Below, in pieces: positions 13,918 through 24,880 of a stretch of DNA of 64,000 nt. The stretch is from assembly GCA_018857735.1 (NCBI GenBank), contig JABMCL010001824.1, positions 380,001-444,000 on the forward strand. Direction: 5' to 3'. A program made the position numbers and the translations under genes. The DNA comes from Alviniconcha marisindica (Eukaryota > Mollusca > Gastropoda > Provannidae). How positions within the stretch are numbered: the first letter of the stretch is position 1; the number at the start of each line of letters is the position of its first letter. The notes under the pieces are model-generated. The model had not been told where the DNA came from. It did not search any database and worked only from the letters and a program-made list of their open reading frames with translations.

Positions 13918-15457
13918 CATGCATGCGTGTGTGTGTGTGTGAATGCATGCATGCATGCTTAAAGTTATATTCAGTTTTGTTTAACATTACTGTGATTTCA
14001 GGGGTTTCCTGCATTTTTCATTTAGTTAAATTATTACTTTGATAAATTTGAATCATTCATACCCATGAGGGTTGATTTTTTTTAAAACTCATAATAATTT
14101 GTACCTCTGTCATTCTAAGTATCACATAAGTATGGCCCTAGCTTGATTGCTTTTATATGTTTACACTGGTGAGGAATGTGTAGTAATGCTTAATCATTAT
14201 GTTTTAATTCATATTCTAGGTTTAATGCTTACAGTCACATTGTATGACTTTTCACATGGACTCAGACTTGCGTTATGCTTGTATGGTTTTCCATGTGTAC
14301 TTAGACTTGCTTTGTACAGGAATAGTGAGAATGTCCACTGTCACTGTGCTAATAAAGTCACAGCCAGAATTGGGGAGTTTTGGAATCTGTGCATCACCAA
14401 TGAAACTGATGTTAACCCAGTATAAGAAAAGAGTTTTGGCAATCCTCCTACAAGTTGTTTGCAATTCTGTGAAGAGCATGGGGGGAAAAATGGTTTTTTT
14501 CCTTTATTATCAATGGACCAGATTCAGTTTCTGCATGTTGCAACTTGTACAACACAACCTCTGTGGCAAAAGGTCTGCTACATAATTAAGCAACATCTGT
14601 TCTGTAATAACAGTGTGTGTGGAATGTAACTTCTGAAAAAAGGTTTGAGAGGCAAAATGTGCTTGGACAAAATGCAGGATACCAACTTATGTGAAAAATG
14701 AATCATTTACACGTACGTTCACGGTTACTCCGGAATTAAATCAAAAGTACTTCTGAACAGTAGCTGCGTTTGCATGCTATAAGCAGGACCTTCTGGTTGA
14801 TGGTTTTGAAGCTGTCAACCCTACCAGTACCATGTGTTGGCCTTGTTTTAAAGGAACCTACTGGCATAACTGTGCTTATCATAATTATGTATGTAAAGCT
14901 TTTCTGGAATTTAACAGAGCATTGTCTTCTTGCATTGTCTTGTTTAGATGGACACGCTGTGCTTTGACGAGTTCCAGCGGTGGAAGCTGGAGCCGTCAGT
15001 CATTGATATCACCTGCCCATTCCTCAGCCGTATCTTCATGGAGGATATCCAGCCTTGTCTCAACTTCCACAACAGAAAAGTGAGAAAACTGGTAGAATTT
15101 CTCATACCAAGATAGTTGGTAGTTTACGTGTTTGTATTAAAATGACAAAAAATGAGTGCCCAAGGTATTGCTTCTTTATATCAGAAATCTTTTTTTGGGG
15201 GGTGGGGGCTTTTCCAGGCTTGTGTTTCTGTTTCAACTGGCACTGCCCCCACCCCTACCCCCTTTGCCTCACCCCAACTTTTTTGTTCCCAGAGATGGGC
15301 GAGGGAGAGGATTCTGCATCAAAGAAATAGAAAATGTTGTTAAAGAAAGCTGAATTAATTATTCTTTGTTTAGGTGAATTGTACTAGCATAACACACGCT
15401 TGACCTGACATCGGAGACTAGTGAACCGCAGGGTTATCAGATACATTTTTTAAGTTG

Positions 15458-15532
<75 letters not shown>

Positions 15533-18500
15533 GGTTGTTGTTGTTGTATGAAACAAGGATACTTCTGTTACCAAGATTATAAAAGTAGTAGCTTACTCAT
15601 GCGACCTTGTTTCTTTCAAAATGAATGCACTGTCTGTAATAGGCTGGTGCTTGGGTTGAATGTTGGCGTGTCACTGTGTGTGCGCAGCTGCTTGGGTTGA
15701 ATGTTGGCATGTCATTGTGTGTGCGCAGCTTGCTGAGCGAGTGCAGCAGTGTGTTCAGCAAAACACCCTGACCATCGAACCCATCCCTGGAGACAACTCC
15801 TTCCCAAGGTCAGACCCCAGCCCTGCTTCCTGCTTCTTCCAGTTTCACATTAAATCCTCCTTTCGCGTCCTTTTCTGTTTGTTTGTTTTAGGCTTTGACT
15901 GGCATGAAACTCTCTAATGGTGGCTGTTCTGAGCCTTCTGTGGTTAAAACTTGACTGCTGGGTGTTGCCCGAAAACTGCCGTAGCAGGATCTTCTAATTT
16001 GCACAGTAATAAGCCCCCTTTGAGAGTGATTCTTTCATAATGGCTTCATTGATCTTATTTTCAAGGACAAAACCGGAATAAAGAAAAACTGTAGGTGATA
16101 GAGCTTTTGTAAGTTGTCATCCACTCAGTCAAAACTGTTTGCAATTGTTATGTATGGACTACTGTGTACTCTGTATTTTAATTTTTTTATTTATTAATTT
16201 TTGTTGTTGTTTGTTTTGATCCCAGTTCACTTAATAATGTTAAATCTGTTGTCTTTGCATGACACAACTGTATGTGCTTCAGAGGAGTTGTGTATATATT
16301 TGCTATAACTCTTGCAGGAAGTGCAGCCTGTCGGACATGCACAAGCTGTGCAACTACAAGATCAAGCTGGAGGAAGATGACGAGTGGCATTCTATATCAC
16401 AGATGTGTCGCAATAGGGTGAGCTCTTTGAAGAATTATTTTTTGGAAACAGAATGAGGCCCAGAGCGCTCGTGCAGAATCAACACACAAGGGAGTTAAGT
16501 AGCGCTTGAAATACGCAACATAAGTACAACAACAAAGACCAGGTGAGAGTTACTGTAGGCGACTCAGGTCTTTGTTGTCGTATTTGTGTGTGGGAATCTT
16601 GAACGCTAATTAAATCCCTTGTGTGTTGATGTTTTGAAATCGGTCGGTACACTGTGAGATGCTCAAGCCCAGCCGCAGGAACATGCACAGATGTTCAAAG
16701 AGAACAGAGAGTGGTGGCTTATGTCACAAATGTTTGCTTTTTGGGTGCAGTGGTTACATACTAAACAACACTGTTGAATATCAGATCTTGTGGAAGTACC
16801 AGTGATTTCCACAGATACAGATATCCCCCAGAACCTGCTTCTTTGAAATCTCTTTTTGTAGTGTTTTGTTTGTTTTGTTTTGTTTGTATGTTTAAAGCTA
16901 GGGAAACAGGTTTAAATTGGACTAGTCTGTCAAGTGGTAGCCATGACTTACAGCATTATTTTATGTTGGTGCATATATTTAAAAATAAAAATTGTGGCGA
17001 GCATGCACAATTTACACAATTGTTTCTGGGGAGAAAAAGGAATGCAACATTTTTGACAGTGAAAAAGAACATCATTCATTCAGTTAAGTTTCAGGAAGTG
17101 AGCACTGTGCCCTTAGCTGTGATTGAATGTGTCTGACAATGCTTTGTATTTTTGTGCTGACAGGTAGTTTAGCTGTGATTGAATGTGTCTGACAGTGCTT
17201 TGTATTTTTGTGCTGACAGATAGCCGTAGCTGTGATTGAATGTGTCTGACAATGCTTTGTATTTTTGTGCTGACAAAATAGCCCTAGCTGTGATTGAATG
17301 TGTCTGACAGTGCTTTGTATTTTTGTGCTGACAGATAGCCCTAGCTGTGATTGAATGTCTGACAGTGCTTTGTATTTATGTGCTGACAGATAGCCCTAGC
17401 TGTGATTGAATGTGTCTGACAGTGCTTTGTATTTTTGTGCTGACAGATAGCCCTAGCTGTGATTGAATGTGTCTGACATTGTTTTGTATTTTTGTGCTGA
17501 CAGATAGCCCTAGCTGTGATTGAATGTGTCTGACAATGTTTTGTATTTTTGTGCTGACAGATAGCCCTAGCTGTGATTGAATGTGTCTGACAGTGTTTTG
17601 TATTTTTGCGCTGACAGATAGCTGCTGTGTGATTGAATGTGACAGTATTTTGTATTTTTGTGCTGGCGGATAGCCTTAGCTGTGATGGAATGTGTCTGAC
17701 AGTTTGTTTGTTTTTTTGTGCTGACAGATAGCCGCTGTGTGTGACTTCTTCACCTACATCCGCTACATTGCTCAAGGGCTAGTCAAGAGTGCAGGTAAGA
17801 GCCAAACCCTATTTGTGATGAAAGTGCAGAAACTGTTAAGAACCCCACCCCCCCACCCCCACCTCCTTACCCTCACCCCATTTTTAAAATTATATTTAAT
17901 AAGACAACACAAGTAAGCGTGCAAATATTCAGCGCAGTCTCAGTAAGGGAAAGCAGGTAAAGAAACAGTGGCACTGAAAATGGAATGGCAGAGAAAACTT
18001 AGCTTGATTTGCAACAGGTATGCAAACGTGGCTACATTTTTAGCTTGATTTGCAATATGTATGCATTTTGTCTGCTACATTTTGTCTGCTTTTTCATTGT
18101 TTTCATGGTCATTGTACTTACTGTAACTGTCTGTTGCCAAGTTGAAGGCGTCTGTACTAAACATTTACAGGCTGTTGCATATTGTTTTGTTTTTTAAAAT
18201 TTTATTTATGCATTTTCTTTTTTAAACCTTTGATATGGCTGTCAGTTTTTTTTAAAGTTTTGTTTGTTTTTAGTTTCATAATATGGTCAGTTCAGTAAGA
18301 TTTGTTTCAGAAGGAACAGAACACTGGTATATAGAATCATTTCCACTTTGGTGTTGACAAGAAGATGTTGATAAAGGATCCCAAAGCATTTCAAAGAGGC
18401 TTTGTTACTGTTAGAATCAAACATGTAAAAGGTTAAAAGATCGTTTTGACTGTTTTGCTTCAACACTTTGGTGTTTGTTGCTTTGAGCTGGCTCCACTTT

Positions 18501-18813
18501 GGTTGGGGTTAAATTCTGATAGATAACAAGACTGAACCGTCTGAAGTTTGGGAGGATAAAGCATAGGATTAGAATGTAAAGTAACAAGAACACACAAGGA
18601 TATTAATAATACCTTTCAGTAAGTTGCCCTGTGCTCATTATAACAAGAACAGATAATGATGTTAATGATGCCTTTCCCTAGGTAAAGTCTAGGCTCATTC
18701 TCCATGATTCGTACAGCCACAAGGGCCTTCTTGTTTCGTTTCCAGACAAAGACATGTTCTCCGAGATTGTGAGGCTGCGGCTGCAAATGGCCACCGCCAG
18801 GCTGGGATGTTGA
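6080..18813 (+). CDS. RAB3IP: Rabin8/RAB3IP-like Rab guanine nucleotide exchange factor (whole coding span, 11 exons)
   Basis: Rabin8 family proteins activate Rab8 (Sec2 activity) and bind Rab3 and Rab11, driving vesicle transport to the plasma membrane and the primary cilium. Coding exons: 6080-6381, 7471-7623, 8629-8803, 9899-9994, 10672-10749, 12043-12258, 14948-15079, 15729-15808, 16318-16417, 17728-17794, 18746-18813. Every junction is GT/AG, phases agree, and the sum is 1467 bases (488 residues plus stop), close to the roughly 476 of human Rabin8. The N-terminal 190 residues are Ser/Pro-rich and low in complexity. Residues about 190-290 form the Sec2 coiled coil, with hallmark [20 protein letters not shown] then [15 protein letters not shown]. 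Residues 341-488 form the conserved C-terminal block ([23 protein letters not shown], then [18 protein letters not shown]). ATG at 6080 is the first in frame after the acceptor at 6073. The donor after 12258 could instead be after 12267, adding three residues. RAB3IP and RAB3IL1 are not separated here. Confidence 0.92.
7471..7623 (+). CDS. RAB3IP: Rabin8-like coding exon 2 (residues 101-151)
   Basis: The acceptor AACATGACAG precedes TTCATCGAAG and completes a Ser codon. The peptide is Ser/Ala/Pro-rich ([20 protein letters not shown]). The donor TTCCAG|GTGGGA is phase 2. The acceptor and the first few exon bases are also the end of a 67-bp tandem repeat that lies immediately upstream. Confidence 0.85.
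8629..8803 (+). CDS. RAB3IP: Rabin8-like coding exon 3 (residues 152-210, start of Sec2 coiled coil)
   Basis: The acceptor TTTTCGCAG opens the exon. The peptide runs [20 protein letters not shown] and ends [22 protein letters not shown], where the heptad pattern of the exchange-factor coiled coil begins. The donor CACAGG|GTGAGA is phase 0. Confidence 0.88.
9899..9994 (+). CDS. RAB3IP: Rabin8-like coding exon 4 (residues 211-242, Sec2 coiled coil)
   Basis: The acceptor CCGCTGACAG opens a 32-codon exon [20 protein letters not shown] followed by [12 protein letters not shown]. It is continuous coiled coil. The donor TTTACG|GTCAGT is phase 0. Confidence 0.9.
10672..10749 (+). CDS. RAB3IP: Rabin8-like coding exon 5 (residues 243-268, Sec2 core)
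   Basis: The 26-codon exon [26 protein letters not shown] is the most diagnostic stretch. It matches the Rab8-binding core of Sec2 domains, which reads approximately EANxMVxEAN. Acceptor GACATTGCAG, donor CACAAG|GTGAGA. Confidence 0.93.
10877..11480. mobile_element. fold-back (MITE-like) element, about 240-bp inverted arms, 6-bp target duplication
   Basis: The left part (10877 to about 11125) and right part (about 11230 to 11480) are imperfect reverse complements. For example, the arm near 11095-11115 (ATCAGGAACCTCTGGCTGTG) is mirrored near 11235-11255. The outer ends are GTCACCAAGTGCATCTGCAC and its mirror, ending ACTCGGTTAC. AAAAGT occurs directly outside both ends (10871-10876 and 11481-11486), which looks like a target-site duplication. 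There is no transposase. It lies in the intron between Rabin exons 5 and 6. Confidence 0.75.
12043..12258 (+). CDS. RAB3IP: Rabin8-like coding exon 6 (residues 269-340)
   Basis: The acceptor TTTTAATTTCAG opens [15 protein letters not shown], the end of the Sec2 coiled coil. A basic, Ser/Lys-rich linker follows ([20 protein letters not shown]), then an acidic helix ([19 protein letters not shown]). Two donors are possible, AGCAAG|GTTAAG and AAGGAG|GTCGGT at 12268. Both keep the frame. Confidence 0.87.
12327..12800. repeat. GT, TC and TCTG microsatellites
   Basis: An almost pure GT run covers about 12327-12412, and TC/TCTG tracts cover about 12659-12795. They lie directly downstream of Rabin exon 6. 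Open frames through them (poly Cys-Val or Ser-Leu) are artefacts. Confidence 0.95.
13165..13385. repeat. copy of a short interspersed fold-back repeat family
   Basis: The end of this stretch (about 13345-13380, CAACAAAGACCCGAGTCACC followed by TACCGTAACTCTCACCTGG) is the reverse complement, with a few changes, of 16538-16578. The upstream part, with GGTTGGTGCTTGAAAGGTAT and 'agcgcaaacacaac', also resembles 16500-16530. This suggests two copies of one element in opposite orientation in Rabin introns. Confidence 0.6.
13830..13950. repeat. GT microsatellite with GCAT cluster
   Basis: About 80 bases of GT repeats are followed by GCATGCATGC motifs, in the intron between Rabin exons 6 and 7. Confidence 0.97.
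14948..15079 (+). CDS. RAB3IP: Rabin8-like coding exon 7 (residues 341-384)
   Basis: The acceptor TTGTCTTGTTTAG opens [20 protein letters not shown], then [18 protein letters not shown]. This is the conserved C-terminal block of Rabin8/RAB3IL1 (FxEFQRWKxEP, CPFLxRIxxEDIxPCL). The donor AGAAAA|GTGAGA is phase 0. Confidence 0.93.
15455..15535. repeat. GT microsatellite
   Basis: A nearly uninterrupted GT run in the intron between Rabin exons 7 and 8. Confidence 0.97.
15651..15731 (+). repeat. 41-bp tandem duplication spanning the exon 8 splice acceptor
   Basis: The unit beginning TTGGGTTGAATGTTGGC occurs at 15651 and 15692. Both copies end in GTGTGTGCGCAG followed by CT, so the real acceptor (AG at 15727-15728) has a duplicate exactly 41 bases upstream (AG at 15686-15687). 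Confidence 0.9.
15729..15808 (+). CDS. RAB3IP: Rabin8-like coding exon 8 (residues 385-410)
   Basis: The peptide [20 protein letters not shown] then GDNSFP corresponds to the family's VxxNTLxIEP segment. The donor CCCAAG|GTCAGA is phase 2. Using the duplicated acceptor 41 bases upstream would shift the frame. Confidence 0.9.
16318..16417 (+). CDS. RAB3IP: Rabin8-like coding exon 9 (residues 411-444)
   Basis: The acceptor AACTCTTGCAG opens [20 protein letters not shown], then [13 protein letters not shown]. This matches the Cys-containing segment (KC.L.....C.....KL.D) found before the FFTYIRYI motif in Rabin8. The donor AATAGG|GTGAGC is phase 0. Confidence 0.92.
16478..16630. mobile_element. 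short fold-back (MITE-like) element
   Basis: The left arm starts ATCAACACACAAGGGA. The right arm ends TCCCTTGTGTGTTGAT, its mirror. Inner arm portions (CAACAACAAAGACC and GGTCTTTGTTGTCG) also pair. The element is about 153 bp, non-coding, and shares sequence with 13165-13385. Confidence 0.7.
17105..17735 (+). repeat. tandem array, about 58-bp unit, containing the exon 10 splice acceptor
   Basis: About 11 units are arranged head to tail. Each has TAGCTGTGATTGAATGTGTC, then TGACAGTGCTTTGTATTTTT, then GTGCTGACAGATAGCC. The last unit's GTGCTGACAG is the true acceptor and its ATAGCC is the start of exon 10, so all copies carry an acceptor-like site. Confidence 0.93.
17728..17794 (+). CDS. RAB3IP: Rabin8-like coding exon 10 (residues 445-466)
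   Basis: The peptide [22 protein letters not shown] is nearly invariant in this family. The donor AGTGCAG|GTAAGA is phase 1. Its first six bases are shared with the upstream repeat array. Confidence 0.95.
18746..18813 (+). CDS. RAB3IP: Rabin8-like final coding exon (residues 467-488 and stop)
   Basis: The acceptor TTTCGTTTCCAG opens [22 protein letters not shown] and then TGA at 18811. This corresponds to the family's C-terminal end (MFWEVMQLRKEMSLAKLG in vertebrates). Good phase and family match make this the genuine terminus. Confidence 0.92.
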
Positions 18814-21800
18814 TGGCGGTTTGGAGGTCAACAGCGGCATCTTTTCGCCAGGACTGGGTGGCAGGGAGTTGAGTGGCTCTGGGTGCTGTGAAGACGCGTC
18901 TTTCTGAAGCCAGGCTGGGGATGGGGAAGACATTTTGTGGTGGCCGTTCAAGGCTTGTGTACTTAAACTTTAGTGTACATGTAGGGGCCTTACGGGTCAC
19001 AGGCCTGACATGAATGTGCAGCTATGCATTGTTAAGAAACAAAGTCACATGAATATTAATTTGTTTGGACATGGAGTGTCTTATTGAAGACAGGTCGGGG
19101 GGGATATGAACTATTCTGATGAACTGTTTTGTCCTTAGAGATTTTCTTTCTTATGGAAGTTACCGTGATAAAAATATGGCTTTTTTTTCTTTTTTCTATG
19201 TCAGTGAAAAGTACTGGTAGTGATACTCTCTCTGGGAATAGAGCCTTATAAAAGGCAGCATGCCATTTTTGTGAGGTATAACTTGTATTTACATTGGAGT
19301 AGTTGTGCCATTGTTCTTGTTTTTGTTGTTATTTTCCCTCCTCTCTTCCCCCCCCCCCCCCCCCCCCACCCCATCCCTTAAAAAATGTGTGTTTGTGTGT
19401 GAATTTTTCTTTGAAAGAGGTGGCTGCAATGAATGTTAAAATTGTCCATGAGTTAGTTGACTCAGTAACCAGGGAGAAGTAGCTGCTTTGCTGATACTTG
19501 AATACCTTACCATGTTTTTTACTGTGTTAAAATCTTATGTGGTAGCCTGTGTTGTTGTTTTTTTAATCGGTGTTACACAGGGCATCTGTAGCTAGTTTAA
19601 AAGTTTTGTATAGACAGGTCATCCAGGTTGTGGATGGTTGCTGTTTCAGTTCTGTGGACAGTAGTCAGTTGGCCGTCAGAGAACAAGATTGAAGGGCATA
19701 TTTTCAGTGAACTGCAAGCCGTGTGAGGCAAACAGTGAGGTGGAAAGGTTGCCTTGCATGGTTATTCAGATGTTTAGACAGCAAAAACCCTCTGACATAT
19801 TTACCTCCACACAGCCCCCCCTATGCAATGTCTTGGGGTGTTATTCGTTTTATTTTACAACTGTGTTTACCACTTTGTTGTATTAGCTTCAGTGACAAAT
19901 GTGTGAGCAAGAATTTGCATGGACATTTTCTCATTCTTACTCGTGTGCATTTGTTGCAGCTGCCTGGAATAAACCTGATTGCATTCAAAAATCTCGCGGG
20001 GGAGGGGGGTGGGGCAATAAATGTTAACCTGCTATGTGTTTTGATTTTTCACCAGTACCATCAGCCCTGTGTAACTTTTATTTTGCTTTGATTCAAGTTT
20101 TGGTGGTTGTATTTGTTGGCGTGTTTCATGTGTGCGTGTGCATGCAATTTTCATCAGCTTGAGATTGAATTTGCCGATCGCTGAAGACCAATTTGAATGA
20201 GAAGCATTGCACAGTATGGATGTAACTTCTTGAACACATATTGTGACTGACTAGAACTCTGTTGAAGACGACATTGCAGGTACATGCATGCAGGTACATA
20301 AAATTCCAATGGAAGAGCACATTGACTTGTGAAACCATCTGTCGTTTAAAACTGATTCTTCCGGGTGTCATTTGAGACCACTTCTTCAGGATGTCGTTTA
20401 AGACTGCTTCTTCTGGATGTCATTTAAGACTTCTTCAGGATGTCATTTAAGACCACTTCTTCAGTATGTTATTTAAGACAACTTCTTCAGGATGTCATTT
20501 AAGGCCACTTCTTCAGGATTTCATGTAAGACCACTTCTTTAGTACACAAGTGTTTGTTTTGCATGTACCAAGTCATCTTGTACAACTGCTTCTTTTGCAT
20601 GCCTGTCCCAGAGTTATTACTCTGGACAGTGTAGGGCAGTTCACCACCAGACATTTCCCCACCAGACAGATGAAAACTTCAGACTGTTCACTGCTGGTGG
20701 AGCGAGTATGTGTTGTGTGATATTCTTTGCCGTGGAACACACACATGTACGTATAGCCAGGATGTCCACCTTCTCAGAGTTGATGCTGACAGTCAGTGGG
20801 TGACACTTACTGGTGGCGAGTTGTCATAGGCTATAATGTTTCCAGTTTGAGAACTGTCTGGTGGTTAATTGTCTGGTAGAGAATTTCCTGTCTGGTGGTG
20901 AATTTTCCGTGCTCTTCTCTGGAAACATTCTCTGTTCCATTGTTGTTGTGTCAGATGTCAGGGGCACAGCATGTACTTAACAGCTGTCACATAACTATAC
21001 TCAGACTTGGTAGTCATTGTACTAGCTTTGTCCCACAACAGAGCACAGTGCTGGTAGTTTATTTTGTGTCTTTCTGTTAAAGAGTAGCGTTACATGTTTG
21101 TGTGCGTGTGTGTGTGTATGTGGCTTACATTCTGATTTCAATCAAATTTGTCGGTACTTGTTTGTGAAAAATCAAAATGGTGAAAGTGAGTTGGATTTAT
21201 TTCAACACTGTTGCAGCTTCGGTTTATTTGTATGTGATGCTGACGTCACGGTTGCTCAACTATATTTCTGAGAATTATTTTTCTCGTCAAATGAGTGTAC
21301 ATTTACATGTTATGTAAGGTGTAATTTAGGTGAATTCTTTTCACCCTGTTATAACCATCATGGTTGACTGGACCCAAACAGAAGGAATTGAGAGCTGATA
21401 TTTTACAGTGGTTTACTACTATAAGTGATGCATGGGAATGAGCTTGGCAGGCTGTAGACATGGAGTAGTTGGAGCCGACTGTGTTACTGTGATATTCTTG
21501 CACACAGTGAGCCTGGATGCAGTGTTGTGAGTTTTCACACATTTTCAGCTTATCATTTGAACTTGACAGCTGAAGAAAAAAAATCCCTCCCATATCAGCA
21601 AGTTGTACAGTAGTTAAAGTGACATTTTGTTAATCAAAATGTTGTTGGCAAGAGAGATGTGATAATGTAGATAGGCAGGCTGTAGGTCAAGGTCTCAGGT
21701 GATGCTGGTTGATATGGATGTGATGTTTGTAGCACAGTCTCTTGTCTTTCGACTGTACAGTTTGAGTACATTGTCACTGCGCTGAAGATTTGTGTGTGTG

Positions 21801-24800
21801 TGTGTGTGTGTTTTGGTTGTTGCAATTCCTGGGTGTGGGGAAAGTAAGGAGATAGGTGTCTTAACTGTTGGTCTGTCTCTTCAAAGCAAAGTGGATTTGC
21901 CCAGCTGGTTTCTGTTGATAATGCTGACTCCATCCTCAGTCATCTTACAGCAGTCGGCATGTGCGTTGGTTGTGCAGGGTCTTTCGTTGTGCAGTACCTT
22001 TACGTTACGAATCATTTGAGAATTATGGATAGCTCTTACTTGAAGTATCTGGACTCACATGATGACACTGGATTTAGGTCACGGTCAATGCCAGGCCATT
22101 CCGTGAAGGCACTGCCTGAACAACCCTAACGTTTGCTTGGGCACTGGTTTAAGTGAGAGATTTCTGACCTTGTATGACCGTAGTCTTTCCTGAGCTAAAA
22201 GTTACACTCCCGCCCCCACACACCTTCATTCTTTTTTTCTTTTTCTTTTTTTGAATTGACAATATGAATATATAAACAGATGTAGATATATATATATATG
22301 TTCAGTCTGTCTTAGATTGATTAAAGAAAGATGGAGAGTCTGAACATACTTTTTTTTGTTTGGGCACATGTTTAAATAAACATTTTGACCTTACATGATT
22401 TTTTTGATTGACTTGAACAGGACAACACCTTTGTGTTTAAAAATAAAATTCACACTGTAAGTATGTTTAATGTAAGTATATCTTTGTTTCACTTGTATTT
22501 GACTGACTGAATGTTTGCTTTGAAGCTTGTGTTAATGACTGCAGTTTTAGATAAGAGTACAAGTTGAAATGATATATCAGCCAGTAGACTGAATGTCTGT
22601 CTGTGGTCTTGAAACACTACATGCCTTTACATGATCCAAACACATAAAAGGTTCAAAAGAGCGCTGTTTGTTAGGACAAAAGCACAATCTGCAAATTTTT
22701 GAGGTAATCCCCTTTATCAAGCTACAAAACAACACAACAGTTAAGTGGTGAAAAACAATGAAAACTGAGATGAAAAGCTAAATTGCTTATCTGTTTTTTG
22801 GTAGAGCTGTGTTGTTTTCCTGTCCAGTGCTTGGAAGAATGCTGGCATGACAATGATGTGTGATAGGTGGGTTGTAATGAATATTATGTGATGTAAGACT
22901 CGAATGGCACAGAGGGATGACAGAGAAAGGTGTTTTATGTGTTTGGATCTTGTTTTAGAATGCAAACAGTCTTTCTTGTTTCCTTTTTTGAATATTTTTT
23001 TTAATGCCTCTACATGGTCTTAGCAGTTTTTATGACTGAAGCATCTTCGGGGTAGCAGAGCTTGAAAAGTGAACACTGTCACATTTCCCCCATCATCCCT
23101 ACCCCCTTTTTGAATGTGAGACATTTGATCTGCCATTGTTCATAATTTATGTAATCTATGTTTTATGAGGTGCTGCCTCTCTCTTGTAACCACCCCCCCA
23201 CCCCCCTCCCCTTTTCCCTGCAAAGAAGAAGGAACAATACTGCACACAAAACAATGGCTCTCAAAATTGTGCATGTGAACAAAGCTTAAAATGCACCTGG
23301 GTAAGGACATTAGTGTATGTTTCTCTGTGTAATCCTAGGTATCCGTGCTGCTTAGTCTGATTTAGGTACAAAGGTTATACAGGTTATGTGCAGTTTTAGT
23401 GTGAGGATTTGATGTCGGAGCAAACAGTAGATGGGAGATGGTGGTTTACAGTGGTGCCTTGTAGCGTAAAAACAGAAATAATATGGTATTCTTTTCTGTC
23501 CTGCCTTCTTATTTTGTTTTCTTTGGGGGGGAAATATATATAAAAGTTATGTTTAGTATCTTTTTCTTCTTTTTCCGCTAAAAAGGTATTGAGACAATGG
23601 TTCAAGCAGTGAAATTGGAATTGGAATCTTTGTCCAGTTCTTTGTCTTTTTTATTTCCTCCCCACCCCCCTTTTTTTCTTTTCTTTTGGATTTTTATTTT
23701 TTTATATTTTTTATAACCAGGCTATGATTGTCTCATTCATTCATCCTCCTATGAAGGATATGTATATATATTTTGGCATGCTGGCTTAAACTGCTTGGAA
23801 GGAAATGATGAGTGTAAAGTATACTTGTGAACAAAAATGCTTTGTGAATTTCTGAAAAGGACCGAATCTTGCCATTTGGTGCAACCTGGTATTATTTTTA
23901 TATACATGTGCAAACACCTGAGAATACTTTGATAAAGTCTGAGAGTTCAGTGTGAATGACCTTTTACGGTGTGTTATTTGTGTTTGCTTTGGAACTAGGA
24001 TTTTGTACAGTATGTACTCACTGTACCCACCTGCAATGTACTACTTAATTTCTCATGACGAGAACTGTGTATTGTTCTCTGTTTGTACTATACTTGTTCT
24101 TGCCAAAGGACCAAAAGAAATGTCCCCACCAGTGGACATGGGGCATGAAACTACAGCTTTCAGGTCATGTTTTGATTTCATATATTTTGGTGAGTTCCTT
24201 TTTCTCTTCATTTCTTTTTGTTCGTCCATAGTTCCTACCAGCAGTTACTTGCTGATTGCTGGACATAGCATGAGTACGTCATTTATTTTTGTGAATGCCT
24301 TTAATTATATTTGATATGTATGGCATGACATTACCGTGTTTACTCATCATGCTTTGTCTTCAGTTGTGTTTTGTATGTTTGAAATCTGTACTGTAAAAAC
24401 AGATGCATGTGCTTGTCAATGTATAAGGTATTACAAATGAGTTATTTTCCTGATTGTTTTCATTTTGGACTTCGTGATGCTAGTACATTTAAACCCTCCA
24501 TGCCATGCCCCATCCCTGTCCATGCTTCATTGGTATGTGTTTTAAATACTTCTTTCCTTCTTCTTCTTTTTTGGGGGGGTACAGTCAGGCATGTTGACTG
24601 TGTTGCCTGAACTTATTTCCTCAAGAATTGGGAAGGAAGTTTAAGTTGTTTATCAATAGATTCAGGTGAATCTTTGTCAATTTGATTGCCTGTATTTTGA
24701 TGGTTCTATATTCACTTGTGTTCAGACAGAAAGCAACGACCCCAACACAACCTGACCTCTGCTCTGTTTCCTCAGATGTTATCTTCTTCTTCTTCTTCTT

Positions 24801-24880
24801 CATTATTACTACTGTGGATTTATTTGGTTTTTAGTATTTCAGTAATTTCTGAATGATTTCATTGGCACCAACTTTCAGTG
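18814..24880. other. possible long 3' UTR of Rabin8-like gene and intergenic DNA
   Basis: No coding exon is recognised. The sequence is AT- and T-rich on the plus strand, as in long animal 3' UTRs. AATAAA motifs occur at about 19968, 20015, 22374 and 22441. The stretch also contains a poly-C run at 19349-19368, a short tandem repeat at 20370-20540 and AT-rich runs near 22285. Where the transcript ends cannot be decided from sequence alone. Confidence 0.4.
20355..20540 (+). repeat. short tandem repeat, about 27-bp unit, six to seven copies
   Basis: Units resemble AGGATGTCATTTAAGACC followed by ACTTCTTC, with variable deletions. Confidence 0.85.

Noticed and set aside
17341..17775. 144-residue minus-strand ORF with repeated [19 protein letters not shown]
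   Set aside because: It is the antisense of the exon-10 acceptor repeat array, not a protein.
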